NCBI RefSeq assembly: GCF_013409065.1
Contig: NZ_JACBZP010000001.1
Location: forward strand, 558,001-622,000
Source of the DNA: Spelaeicoccus albus
GTDB taxonomy: Bacteria > Actinomycetota > Actinomycetes > Actinomycetales > Brevibacteriaceae
DNA length: 64,000 nt
Direction of reading: 5' to 3'
Numbering within the stretch: position 1 is the first letter of the stretch; each line of letters opens with the position of its first letter. The notes under the pieces are model-generated. The model saw nothing but the letters and a program-made list of their open reading frames with translations, was not told the DNA's origin and made no database searches. Positions 17,736 through 25,782 of the stretch are shown here, in pieces. The position numbers and the translations under genes are program-made.

Positions 17736-19001
17736 ATGCCCCAGCGTCCGCGGGCCCGATCGGTGCTGGTCGTGCTGCTTTTCGTGGCGCTTGAACTCGT
17801 GTATGTGGTCCCCAATGCATGGACCGTCAGTCGCGATCGTCTCGAATCCGTCAGTCCTGCCGCGCTCACCGCGTGGGGAGCGGCCGCGGCGTCCGCCATC
17901 TTGCTTGCCTCGTGCATCGCGCTGGCGTGGCGGATAAGCCGGCCCATCACCGTGTTCGCGGTGTGCGCCATCGGCTATCTCGTCTTGTGCCTGCTGCTGG
18001 GCAACCGAATGCTGGCCGCCAATCCGGCGTTGATGTTTTCGCTGTTCAGCCTCGGACGGCGTGTCCGGCCGCGGACCATGCTGCTCTTGCTCGGCGCCCT
18101 GATAGCCCTGGATTCAGCCGTGCAATGCACCGTTCTGGGCGACGTGCCGAGCATCATGGCCAGGTTGAACATCGGCGATCTTCAGGCCGTATTGCTGATA
18201 GTGCTCAGCTCGGCGGCGAACAACGCTCTCTTCGCGCTGGCCGGTTTCGGCGTCGCGCTGTACGACCGGCGCCGCGAAGCATCGCGCGAGCTCGCCCGCG
18301 CACAACTGAGCGAACACGATGCCAAACTGCGCGAAGCACTTGCCGCCGAACGCAATAGGATGGCTCGTGAGCTGCACGATATGGCTGCACACCACCTGAC
18401 CGCCTTGATCATCGAGGCCAAAGCAGCCCGTCGCCTCCAGCTGACGGATCCGGAAACCACCACCGAGCTTCTTGCCGACATCACGGTGCAGGGGCAACAG
18501 ACGCTGGACAGCATGCGAAGCGTCGTCGGCGTCCTCCGCCGGTCTCCCGGAAGCCGGGACGACGGGAGCGCGCACGAGCCGCAGCCATCTCTCGACGACG
18601 TGCCGGCGCTCATCGCTGCGGCGCGCACGATCAATCCGCGCATTGCGCTCACGCTCCCCGACAGTGCGGGTGACATCGATCCGACCGTCGGCCTGGCCTG
18701 CTATCGGATCATTCAAGAATCGATCTCCAACGCGCACCGGCACGCTCCCGGCGCACCGATCCGGGTCGGGGTCGCCGCGACGGACACCTCGGTGACCGTC
18801 ACGGTGACCAACGCGGAGCCCACGTCACCGCCGCCTGACGAGGAGCCGGGGTTCGGACTGGCCGGAATGCGCGAACGTGCGGCATTTCTCGGCGGCACCC
18901 TGACCGCGGGCCGTGCCGATGAAGGCGGGTGGCGGGTAACCGCCGAGCTGCCGCTGCCGGCGCGGACCCGGCCGACTTCACGGGAGTCCCATCATGATTA
19001 A
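17736..19001 (+). CDS. Two-component sensor histidine kinase (HisKA_3 type)
   Basis: About 421 residues from ATG 17736; in-frame TTG codons at 17697 (AGGA 8 bases upstream) and 17652 are alternatives, so the start is uncertain. Five or so membrane helices form the sensor. Then comes the phospho-acceptor box RELHDMAAHHLTALI and an HATPase domain with the N-box IQESISNAHRHA and G-box GFGLAGMRERA. This is the NarL-partner class of kinase. Its end overlaps the response regulator by 8 bp. It likely senses a membrane-active compound and controls the ABC exporter upstream. Confidence 0.88.
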   Translation: MPQRPRARSVLVVLLFVALELVYVVPNAWTVSRDRLESVSPAALTAWGAAAASAILLASCIALAWRISRPITVFAVCAIGYLVLCLLLGNRMLAANPALMFSLFSLGRRVRPRTMLLLLGALIALDSAVQCTVLGDVPSIMARLNIGDLQAVLLIVLSSAANNALFALAGFGVALYDRRREASRELARAQLSEHDAKLREALAAERNRMARELHDMAAHHLTALIIEAKAARRLQLTDPETTTELLADITVQGQQTLDSMRSVVGVLRRSPGSRDDGSAHEPQPSLDDVPALIAAARTINPRIALTLPDSAGDIDPTVGLACYRIIQESISNAHRHAPGAPIRVGVAATDTSVTVTVTNAEPTSPPPDEEPGFGLAGMRERAAFLGGTLTAGRADEGGWRVTAELPLPARTRPTSRESHHD

Positions 19002-19665
19002 GGTGCTCATTGCCGACGATCAGCAAGTGATCCGGCGCGGTTTCCGACTGTTTCTGGACGGCGCCGACGATATCGACGTGGTCGGCGAAGCATCCTCGGG
19101 GCCGGACGCCGTCCGGCAGGCCCGCGCGCTCGGGGTGGACGTCGTGTTGATGGATATTCGGATGCCGGGCGGGGACGGACTGAGCGCAACCCGCGAGCTC
19201 GCCGGGCCGGAGACTGTCGACCCGCTGCCGGTCATCATCGTCACCACGTTCGACACCGACGACTACCTCTATTCGTCGCTCGAGAACGGAGCGGCCGGTT
19301 TCATTTTGAAAGACACCGATCCCGATGACCTCGCGGGCGCCGTTCGCGCGGCCGCGCGCGGCGACGGGCTCGTCTCCCCCGCAGTCACCAAACGCATCAT
19401 CGGCGAATTCGCCCGCCGCCGTCCTCCCGTCACCGATGCGGCGCCGGCGGCCTCCGAAAGCTTGTCGGCCAGGGAAATCGACATTGTGCGCGCGCTGGCC
19501 GAAGGATTGAGCAACGCGGAAATCGCCGAACGTCTGTTCCTCGAAATCAGTACCGTGAAATCCCATTTGGGCAGGATTACGACGAAACTCGATCTGCGCG
19601 ACAGGGTGCAGATAGTCGTGTGGGCATTCCGTCACGGCATTGCCGACTTGACCCCGGAAAGCTAG
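18994..19665 (+). CDS. LuxR/NarL-type response regulator
   Basis: 223 residues. A receiver domain has the acidic pocket DD (residues 8-9), phospho-acceptor Asp54 in VLMDIRMPGG, and the Lys motif GFILKDTDPDD. A LuxR helix-turn-helix follows (LSAREIDIVRALAEGLSNAE, then ISTVKSHLGRITTKL). Cognate partner of the overlapping kinase gene. Its stop shares 4 bp (CTAG) with the stop of the convergent glycosylase gene. Confidence 0.93.
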   Translation: MIKVLIADDQQVIRRGFRLFLDGADDIDVVGEASSGPDAVRQARALGVDVVLMDIRMPGGDGLSATRELAGPETVDPLPVIIVTTFDTDDYLYSSLENGAAGFILKDTDPDDLAGAVRAAARGDGLVSPAVTKRIIGEFARRRPPVTDAAPAASESLSAREIDIVRALAEGLSNAEIAERLFLEISTVKSHLGRITTKLDLRDRVQIVVWAFRHGIADLTPES

Positions 19666-20336
19666 CGTCCCCGGACGAGTGTGCCGCTGTCACCGGAAGG
19701 GCGCAGGACGGCGTCGGCAACGTCCTCGTGCAGAGCTGCTCGCACACAGCCCGCGGCCAGTCGCGGCATATCGGCGGATTCGACGAACTTGCCCAGCTTG
19801 GCCGCCTCGCCGGGCAATCCGAGACGCTCGGCACCGTCTTGGACCTTCCGGTCGGCGAACGGCGCGAGCTCGGGCCACACCGCTTGCACCTCGCGGCAGA
19901 ATATCGACGATCCGGTCGGTCCGATTCCCGGGAATTCCTGCAGTCTGCCGAGCATTTGCTCGCGGCCCGTGGAGGCAAGCCGCAGTTTGCGCAGATCGCC
20001 GCCGTACTCGTCGATGAGCATCGTCGCCCCGTTGCCCAACGCCGTCGATGCCCGTTCGTCGTATCGGCGATAGTGCGCGCGTCCCAGCGCGGCAACGCGC
20101 TCTTTCCAGCCCGCGTCGCGCATCTTTTGCGGCGTGCGGTAGCCGGATGCGAAGAGCTCGCGCGCGCCGGCCACCGCGATGTCCGAACCGATGCGAGCCG
20201 ACAACAGCAATGCCAGCACGAGCAACCGGTAGAGCGGCGCCGGCTTGTCGCGCACGGTGATCCCGGCATCTTGCGCGTACGTGGAACCGTATTCGCTCAA
20301 GAGTGTGGATACTATCGCTTCTTGCCTTGTCGTCAT
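19662..20336 (-). CDS. Endonuclease III-like DNA glycosylase
   Basis: 224 residues with an HhH-GPD core: helix-hairpin-helix FPGIGPTGSSIFCREV (~145-160) and the conserved Asp in ELAPFADRKVQDGAERLGL. The usual catalytic Lys of endonuclease III (GVGRKTA) is not visible; the hairpin reads GIGPTGSS. There is also no four-Cys iron-sulfur cluster tail. A monofunctional or divergent glycosylase is likely. ATG 20336 is chosen; an upstream start at 20354 would add six residues. Confidence 0.72.
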   Translation of the reverse strand: MTTRQEAIVSTLLSEYGSTYAQDAGITVRDKPAPLYRLLVLALLLSARIGSDIAVAGARELFASGYRTPQKMRDAGWKERVAALGRAHYRRYDERASTALGNGATMLIDEYGGDLRKLRLASTGREQMLGRLQEFPGIGPTGSSIFCREVQAVWPELAPFADRKVQDGAERLGLPGEAAKLGKFVESADMPRLAAGCVRAALHEDVADAVLRPSGDSGTLVRGR

Positions 20337-20458
20337 TGCGACCCCAACCGCCAATAGCTTCGAGAGTCACCATGATTCCACTTCGTCCACCGTAAATCAC
20401 TCGAACAGATATTTTAGATTGGAACGTCACATAACGTTTTGATAACTTACTCCGGTTG

Positions 20459-21292
20459 TCAGCCGAGAAACTCGCCGTAAGCCGGTACCTCCGCTCCCGG
20501 CAATGCGCCGCCGACTATTTCTCGCACGGCCTCAACCGCCCCGGAAATTGCGTGTCTGAACAAGAAGGATCCGGTACTGAGCCGTGCTGCCCCGGCGTCG
20601 TTGAGCTCGGCAACCGTGAGCCCGGCCGGCGAATACAGGACGTTGACGGGCGCCGGAATCTCCTTGCAGTAAGCGCGGATTTGCGCGGCATCGGCCAACG
20701 CCGGGATAAAAATCCCGTCTGCCCCTGCGTCGACATACCGTCGTGCTCGTTCAAGTACTTCGTTCGCGGCGGCATCGCCCTCGGCCGACCCCACCCAGTA
20801 GGTGTCGATTCTCGCGTTGATGAAGATGTCCGCGTCGGCTTCCCGGCATGCACGAATCTTCTCGATCTGCCGGTCCGCGGGAACCAGCTTCCCCGTCGAC
20901 GTGCCGTCTTCTATATTGCATCCGACGATGCCGGCCTCTGCGAGCTCCCGGACTACTGCGGCGACCTCGTCGTCACGCTCGCTGAACCCGCTCTCGATAT
21001 CGACGGTAACGAGCGCCTTCAGCCTGCCGAGTTGCCGCGCCAAATCGATCGTCTGGTCACGCGTCTGTCCGGTGCCGTCTTCGACGCCCGCCCCGAAAGC
21101 CGTCGCCAGGCTTGTCGTGCCGATGGCGTTGAAGCCGGCCTGCATCAGTGCCCGCGCCGACGTCACATCCCACGCGTTCGGCAAGATCAACAAGTGTCCC
21201 GGTTCATGCAGCCGTCGAAAACGGGCGCACGCCTCCGTGTACTCCGCGGCTGTGGCCGTGTACGTACGGTTGTCATCCCCATGTGTCGCCAT
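20459..21292 (-). CDS. Isocitrate lyase / PEP mutase family protein
   Basis: 277 residues, TIM-barrel enzyme. Visible blocks: LLILPNAWDVTSARALMQAG, TTSLATAFGAGVEDG, VTVDIESGF, GCNIEDGTST and INARIDTYWVG. Mg2+-binding acidic residues sit in DIESGF and NIEDG. This subgroup (type 2 ICL/PEPM) splits or forms C-C or C-P bonds of 2-oxo acids. The usual loop KKCGH of true isocitrate lyases is absent, so that activity is unlikely. Exact substrate unknown. Confidence 0.85.
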   Translation of the reverse strand: MATHGDDNRTYTATAAEYTEACARFRRLHEPGHLLILPNAWDVTSARALMQAGFNAIGTTSLATAFGAGVEDGTGQTRDQTIDLARQLGRLKALVTVDIESGFSERDDEVAAVVRELAEAGIVGCNIEDGTSTGKLVPADRQIEKIRACREADADIFINARIDTYWVGSAEGDAAANEVLERARRYVDAGADGIFIPALADAAQIRAYCKEIPAPVNVLYSPAGLTVAELNDAGAARLSTGSFLFRHAISGAVEAVREIVGGALPGAEVPAYGEFLG

Positions 21293-21364
21293 GCCTCAAG
21301 CATGCCCCGGAATCGCTTCGATGTCAGCGGCGCCGGCGGGGACGTCACCGCACGCGGCCCACAC

Positions 21365-21406
21365 GCACAAGTGGCCCGCCGTCCGAGGACGGCGAGCCAC
21401 TTGTGC
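21365..21406. repeat. Compound 42-nt hairpin between csp and the PEPM-like gene
   Basis: Outer arms GCACAAGTGGC (21365-21375) and GCCACTTGTGC (21396-21406) enclose inner arms GCCGTCC and GGACGGC. No T-tract follows on either strand. It may act with the smaller hairpin next to csp as a processing or termination structure. Confidence 0.5.
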
Positions 21407-21413
21407 AAGATCC

Positions 21414-21431
21414 CGAAGCGCTCACGCTTCG
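21414..21431 (-). terminator. Hairpin after csp
   Basis: CGAAGCG-CTCA-CGCTTCG, 12 bp downstream of the csp stop on the minus strand. The following bases (GGGATCTTGC) contain only a weak T-rich run, so termination efficiency is uncertain. Confidence 0.5.
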
Positions 21432-21443
21432 ACAACTATTTGA

Positions 21444-21647
21444 TTAGAGCGCGCGGATGTCTTCCGCCTGCGGGCCCTTCTGGCCCTGCGTGATCTCGAA
21501 TTCAACCTTCTGGTTTTCTTCGAGCGAGCGATAGCCGGTGGCGTTAATCGCCGAGTAGTGGGCGAAGACGTCGGCCGAGCCGTCGTCCGGAGCAATGAAG
21601 CCGAAGCCCTTTTCAGCGTTAAACCATTTCACGGTACCGGTGGTCAT
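21444..21647 (-). CDS. Cold-shock domain protein (CspA family)
   Basis: 67 residues, a single OB-fold cold-shock domain with RNP1 [10 protein letters not shown] and RNP2 DVFAHYSAI. It binds single-stranded RNA/DNA and melts RNA structure. AGGAAG precedes the ATG. A gene-free stretch of about 220 bp lies upstream, room for the long structured leader typical of csp genes. Confidence 0.95.
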   Translation of the reverse strand: MTTGTVKWFNAEKGFGFIAPDDGSADVFAHYSAINATGYRSLEENQKVEFEITQGQKGPQAEDIRAL

Positions 21648-21866
21648 ATTTGTTCTTCCTAACTTGGAACGTTTCCACTCCCGACTTTCGAGAGCATTCG
21701 TCGAGGTGATGCTCGTCCGCTCCTAGGTAGAACAAGCGCTTCTCATCTTTCCGAAGCGCGCAAGACGTGCGTGGCACAACAACTACTGGGTAAGACTACC
21801 GGAAATTGCGGTATCAATGCACCTCAAATTGGTTCCGTCCGCCAAACCGCGGACTAGTGTTCATTT
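21648..21866 (-). promoter_or_regulatory. Leader/promoter region of csp, shared with dinB-like gene
   Basis: Gene-free region between two divergent genes. On the minus strand it is likely to hold a long 5' leader for csp. I see short complementary segments (GAAGCGC and GCGCTTC around 21735-21765) but no confident promoter boxes. Confidence 0.35.
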
Positions 21867-22400
21867 ATGAGTAACTTTCCGACACCGCCGCCGGACACGA
21901 AAGACTGGACGTGGGTGCTCGAGCGCCCGTGCCCGGAATGCGGTTTCAACTCGCCCGAATACGGCAGTGACGCCTTTGCTTCGCGTATCGACGGAGCTGC
22001 AATTTTCTGGCAATCGCTCTTGGAATCCGACGGCCCCGAGCTGCGCGAACGGCCGGCGCCGACGAAGTGGTCGCCAATGGAATACGCCTGTCATATTCGC
22101 GACATCCTCGCACTGTTCGACGGCAGGTTCGATCAGATGCTGACCCAGGACGCCCCCGAGTTCGACGATTGGAGCGCCGACGACGCGGCCGCGGCCGGCG
22201 ACTACGCACACGCCGATTCGCACCGTGTCGCCGAGGAGATCACTGCCAACGCGGCGGCCGTGAGTCTGCGGCTGCGTCTTGTCCAGGACGACGAGTGGGA
22301 GCTGGTCGGCGATCGCGGGGACGGCGTCCGGTTCACTATCGACTCGCTGGCCAGATATCTCTTGCACGAACTGGTCCATCATGAATGGGATGTCAGCTGA
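21867..22400 (+). CDS. DinB-like metal-binding protein
   Basis: 177 residues forming a DinB four-helix bundle. Likely metal-binding histidines lie in WSPMEYACHIRD and near the C-terminus in LLHELVHHEWDV. The N-terminal CPECG pair is unusual and could form an extra site or be structural. Actinobacterial DinB proteins include mycothiol-dependent transferases; no substrate can be assigned. Confidence 0.82.
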   Translation: MSNFPTPPPDTKDWTWVLERPCPECGFNSPEYGSDAFASRIDGAAIFWQSLLESDGPELRERPAPTKWSPMEYACHIRDILALFDGRFDQMLTQDAPEFDDWSADDAAAAGDYAHADSHRVAEEITANAAAVSLRLRLVQDDEWELVGDRGDGVRFTIDSLARYLLHELVHHEWDVS

Positions 22401-22433
22401 TCTGATCGAGCGCAGGCGTGATTAGACTGGCGT

Positions 22434-23285
22434 ATGGTTTCTCCTTCGCTCGTTATGGTGGATCTTGCCGCCGGCACCTTTCATCCGGCAGACGTCACCG
22501 AGCCCCAGCTCCGAGTCGACGACCTCGCCCCGGTGCGCGGCGACGGCATCTTTGAAGCGGTCTCGGTTCGCGGCGGCGTCATACACGGGTTCGACGACCA
22601 CATGGCCCGGCTCGCCCGTTCGGCACGCACCATGGACCTACCGGAGCCCGATGCGGGGCTGTGGCGCCGCGCCGTTGAAGCGGCAGTGGAGGCGCACGAC
22701 GCGTGCGACGAAATCGTCGTCCGCTTCATCATCAGCCGCGGCGTCGAGGCAACCGGCGCGCTGACGGCGTGGGCACTGGCCGGCCCGGCACCCGAGCATG
22801 CGATTGCCGAACGCGAGACCGGGGTGGACGTCGTCCTTCTCGAACGCGGCTACGACAGCGATGCGGCTCAGCGCGCGCCGTGGTTGCTTCTTGGCGCCAA
22901 AACACTTTCCTACGCCGTCAATATGGCTGCCACCCGATATGCGAAAGACCACGGCGCCGACGAGGTCATCTTCACCAGTTCGGACGGCGCAATTCTCGAG
23001 GCGCCAACCTCCACGGTCGTCGCTGCGCGTGGAGACACCCTCCTCACTCCGGACCCCGACTTCGGCATCTTGTTCGGCACGACGCAGATCGAGCTGTTCC
23101 GCCGGGCCCCGGAAGTCGGCCTCACCGTCGAATACGCCCGGTTGACGGAAGAGGACCTGCTGACGGCGGACGCCGTCTGGGTGCTGTCGAGCGTCCGGCT
23201 GTTGGTTCCGGTCAACTCAATCAACGGCACACCGGTCAAACGCGACGACGATCGTGGACGGACGCTGTTGGAGTTGCTCGGCTAG
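22434..23285 (+). CDS. Aminodeoxychorismate lyase-like class IV PLP enzyme
   Basis: 283 residues, fold type IV PLP enzyme. The Schiff-base Lys is in LLLGAKTLSYAVNMAA, with RGDGIFEAV near the N-terminus and DEVIFTSSDGAILEAPTSTV in the cofactor region. This fits 4-amino-4-deoxychorismate lyase (PabC, p-aminobenzoate/folate synthesis) better than branched-chain aminotransferase or D-amino-acid transaminase. No pabA/pabB is adjacent, so the assignment is by family only. Confidence 0.8.
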   Translation: MVSPSLVMVDLAAGTFHPADVTEPQLRVDDLAPVRGDGIFEAVSVRGGVIHGFDDHMARLARSARTMDLPEPDAGLWRRAVEAAVEAHDACDEIVVRFIISRGVEATGALTAWALAGPAPEHAIAERETGVDVVLLERGYDSDAAQRAPWLLLGAKTLSYAVNMAATRYAKDHGADEVIFTSSDGAILEAPTSTVVAARGDTLLTPDPDFGILFGTTQIELFRRAPEVGLTVEYARLTEEDLLTADAVWVLSSVRLLVPVNSINGTPVKRDDDRGRTLLELLG

Positions 23286-23295
23286 AATTCACAGC

Positions 23296-23916
23296 ATGAG
23301 GTCTCCGCGCTTCGGACAGCTGCGCTATCTGCGTGCCGCCGTCTTTGCCGCGGTGATCATTCTGGTCGGCACCACCGCCCATGTTGCCGGCGGCGGGCGG
23401 CTTCCGTCGTTCGTCCACGGGTCGATAATCTTCGTTCTCGTCTTATGGGCCTGCGTCGTCCTCACTCGGTGGCGACTGCCGCTGCCGGCCGTCCTGGCCA
23501 TGCTCGGCTTCGGCGAGCTCGCGCTGCATGAAGCGCTGATGATCTCGCCCGGAACCATGGCCGGGCCGATGGGCGCCGGCGCGATGGGCACCGGCGCGAT
23601 GGCCGGGATGCACGGCGCAGACTTGCCCGCCACGGCCATGCAGGCGGCGTCCATGAACGCGGGCTTGTCGCACCCGCTCAGCATGATCGTCTTCCACGTG
23701 ATAGCTACGGCGGTGACCGCGCTGGCTCTCAGCCACGGCGAGGACGCGGTCTGGCGCCTGTGGGCCTGGCTGACGGCACGCGTCGTCCGGACGTATCCCT
23801 TTAGGCTGAGCCCGCGGTCGGTGTTGCGTGCCCGCGTCCAATTCGGCACGCCGACGCTGTGTCCCATCTTGAGCGTGGCTCCCTTGCGCGGACCGCCACG
23901 TCGTCAATTCGCCTGA
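23296..23916 (+). CDS. Met/His-containing membrane protein of the copper module
   Basis: 206 residues starting MRSPRFGQLRYLRAAVF. Roughly four membrane helices, with a Met-rich outer loop between helices 3 and 4 (MAGPMGAGAMGTGAMAGMHG, then ATAMQAASM). Met and His clusters like this bind Cu(I) in copper-handling proteins. It is followed in order by ycnI and copC, so a role in copper uptake or homeostasis is likely. No named family recognised. Confidence 0.6.
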   Translation: MRSPRFGQLRYLRAAVFAAVIILVGTTAHVAGGGRLPSFVHGSIIFVLVLWACVVLTRWRLPLPAVLAMLGFGELALHEALMISPGTMAGPMGAGAMGTGAMAGMHGADLPATAMQAASMNAGLSHPLSMIVFHVIATAVTALALSHGEDAVWRLWAWLTARVVRTYPFRLSPRSVLRARVQFGTPTLCPILSVAPLRGPPRRQFA

Positions 23917-24003
23917 ACACGTTCTCGGCTCGACCGCACCCGGTCGGCCAATTCGTACTGCCCGCAAGCACCCGCTTGTCGGCACCATTCTTAAGGAATT
24001 GAC

Positions 24004-24819
24004 ATGAAGCACAAGAAACTCGGGCTGCGCATGCTCGCTGCCGGAGCCGTGACCGCCGCGATGATCGCCCTGCCGACCGTAGCGGCGTCCGCGCATGTCC
24101 GCGTCGAGGCCGACGGCACCGCCGCGGGCGGATATTCGCAATTGACGTTCCGGGTACCAAACGAGTCCGCGACGGCAACCACTACGAAGCTCAGCGTGAA
24201 ACTGCCCGCAAAGCATCCGTTCACGTCCGTCTCGACAAAGCCCACCCCGGGGTGGACTGCGACAGTCAAAGAAGGCAAGCTGCCGAAGGCCGTGACGGTC
24301 GACGGTGCCACGATCACCAAGGCGCCGCGCACCGTGACATGGAAGGCGGAACCCGGACATCGCATCAAGGCAGGGGAATATCAAACGTTCACGATCATGG
24401 TCGGCCCCTTGCCCAAGGACGGCAGTACCGTCATGATGCCGGCCAAGCAGACGTATTCGGACAAGTCCGTCGTCTCATGGTCGCAAAAGACGAAAGCCGG
24501 TGCCGAAGAACCGCCGCATCCTGCCCCCACCTTCACCACGACTGCCGCCGAGGACGCCGACTCGTCGAGCCACGGGTCGTCGAGCCACGCGTCGTCCGGG
24601 CAGGATATGAGCGGCATGAAGGGGATGAGCGGCATGGACATGAGCAAGTCGTCCGCTTCCGACGACACCGCCCGATGGCTCGGCGGAATCGGGATCGGCC
24701 TGGGCGTCATTGCCGTATTCATTGCCTTGTTCCGGCGCGATTCCGGGCCCGTCACGGGAGCACGAGGACGCACGAAGCCCGGCACCTCAGGTACGTCCGG
24801 CAGCTCGGAATCGGACTGA
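24004..24819 (+). CDS. ycnI: YcnI-type copper-binding protein (DUF1775)
   Basis: 271 residues. A signal peptide ends in ASAHVRVEA; cleavage before His would expose the N-terminal His used in the YcnI copper site. The DUF1775 beta-sandwich covers ~30-175 (YSQLTFRVPNESATA, TPGWTATV). A Met/His/Ser-rich linker follows (DMSGMKGMSGMDMS), then one C-terminal membrane helix (~225-245) and a short cytoplasmic tail. Extracellular, membrane-anchored copper chaperone; 3 bp before copC. Confidence 0.9.
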   Translation: MKHKKLGLRMLAAGAVTAAMIALPTVAASAHVRVEADGTAAGGYSQLTFRVPNESATATTTKLSVKLPAKHPFTSVSTKPTPGWTATVKEGKLPKAVTVDGATITKAPRTVTWKAEPGHRIKAGEYQTFTIMVGPLPKDGSTVMMPAKQTYSDKSVVSWSQKTKAGAEEPPHPAPTFTTTAAEDADSSSHGSSSHASSGQDMSGMKGMSGMDMSKSSASDDTARWLGGIGIGLGVIAVFIALFRRDSGPVTGARGRTKPGTSGTSGSSESD

Positions 24820-24822
24820 CCG

Positions 24823-25410
24823 ATGAGACCGATCCTGCGAATTCCGCTCATTGCGCTGTTGACGATCGTTCTGGCCTTTTCCGGAGTGACGGCGGCGTCG
24901 GCACACAATGTGCTGGAGTCGACGGCCCCACAGGACGGGGCGTCCGTTTCAACGGTGCCGCATCGCGTAGTGCTGACGTTCGATCAGCCGTCCGAATCGA
25001 TCGGGACGACTATCGCGGTGAAGGGGCCCGACGGCCCGGCCACCGTCTCGAAGGCGAAGCTCGTCAACAATACTGTCGCAGTCGTGGTCGGAGGAAAACT
25101 CCCGGCCGGGTCGTACACGGTGAATTGGCGCGTCACGTCGGCCGACGGGCATCCGGTCTCGGGCAGTTTCGACTTCACCGCCAAAAAGGCGACCACGTAC
25201 GAAGCGCCCGCGTCCCCGGCGTCCGGCACCACGGGAAAATCCGGCAGTAGCGACCGGGACAACGGCTCGCAGGACGCCTCGACGCCGTCCACCAGTCAGA
25301 GTTCGGGGTCTCTCGGCACGATTCTGATTGTCATCGGGGTGGCCTTGATAGTGGTGATCATCATCGTGATCGCCGTCGTCACCCTACGCCGCCGGCGGTA
25401 CTCCGACTGA
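24823..25410 (+). CDS. copC: CopC-domain copper-binding protein
   Basis: 195 residues. The signal peptide ends ASAHNVLE, giving the N-terminal His copper ligand of CopC. The partner Asp-x-His is in WRVTSADGHPVSG. A Ser/Thr-rich linker and a C-terminal membrane helix (~163-187) follow, then basic RRRR as cytoplasmic anchor. Co-transcribed with ycnI; no CopD domain is fused or adjacent. Confidence 0.93.
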   Translation: MRPILRIPLIALLTIVLAFSGVTAASAHNVLESTAPQDGASVSTVPHRVVLTFDQPSESIGTTIAVKGPDGPATVSKAKLVNNTVAVVVGGKLPAGSYTVNWRVTSADGHPVSGSFDFTAKKATTYEAPASPASGTTGKSGSSDRDNGSQDASTPSTSQSSGSLGTILIVIGVALIVVIIIVIAVVTLRRRRYSD

Positions 25411-25412
25411 TC

Positions 25413-25471
25413 CCGCTCCCGCCGAGTGGTGGCGAATGGCGCTCCGCTCCCGCCGAGTGGTGGCGAATGGC
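25413..25471. repeat. Two tandem 28-bp direct repeats
   Basis: The same 28 bp occurs at 25413-25440 and 25444-25471, beginning CCGCTCCCGCCGAGTGG and ending TGGCGAATGGC, separated by GCT. Each contains GCCGAGTGGTGG, the sequence complementary to the guide of the neighbouring IS110 bridge RNA. Confidence 0.9.
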
Positions 25472-25509
25472 TGCGAAATCGGCGATTTCGCAGCCATTCG
25501 CCACCACTC
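25455..25509. repeat. Near-uninterrupted 27-bp-arm palindrome at the IS110 left flank
   Basis: Perfect inverted repeat: arm 25455-25481 (starts GAGTGGTGGCGAATGG) and arm 25483-25509 (ends CCATTCGCCACCACTC) around a single G. The right arm ends exactly where the IS110 element begins. It could double as the copC terminator. It looks like a REP-type dispersed element. Confidence 0.9.
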
Positions 25510-25522
25510 CTTTACTGGTGTG

Positions 25523-25782
25523 TGGCTGGCCTGGTTGTTAGCTGGCAGGCTGGTAACTGGTCTCTTGTGGCGTGTCTCTCCACCACTCGGCCCCTCTGTT
25601 GAGGTGTCTTTGCGTCGACTTGACCACGATAAGAGGCCGGTGCCGGCCTGACCGTGTCGAAGGCTTGATAGAAGTATGCCCACCCCGTATGTGGGGGTGT
25701 GGCCCTTAAAGGAGATGCCTCCACACACTATTTCCAGACCGGCACCGTGACAGTCACGAACCGTGAAGGAGACGTAACCATC
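25523..25782 (+). ncRNA. Predicted IS110 bridge RNA (3' end uncertain)
   Basis: Order of elements: a 5' hairpin (25529-25533 with 25546-25550); target-loop stem CTCTTGTGG (25562-25570) with CCAC/AAGAG (25624-25635). Inside it, left target guide CCACCACTC (25580-25588), hairpin CCTC-TGTT-GAGG (25593-25604) and right target guide TGCGTCGA (25611-25618). A GC hairpin (25635-25648) separates the loops. The donor-loop stem pairs GTGT..AGGC (25654-25664) with GCCT..ACAC (25717-25726), enclosing left donor guide ATAGAAGT (25668-25675), hairpin CACCCC/GGGGTG (25681-25699) and right donor guide TAAAGGA (25707-25713). Guides match the flanks and element ends. The RNA may end near 25730. Confidence 0.78.

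Noticed and set aside
20459-21292. True isocitrate lyase
   Set aside because: The protein is too short and lacks the KKCGH catalytic loop; it fits the smaller PEP mutase-like group.
25699-25782. Longer N-terminus for the IS110 recombinase from GTG 25699
   Set aside because: Those codons coincide with the donor loop of the predicted bridge RNA and precede the conserved family start; ATG 25783 has a good ribosome-binding site.
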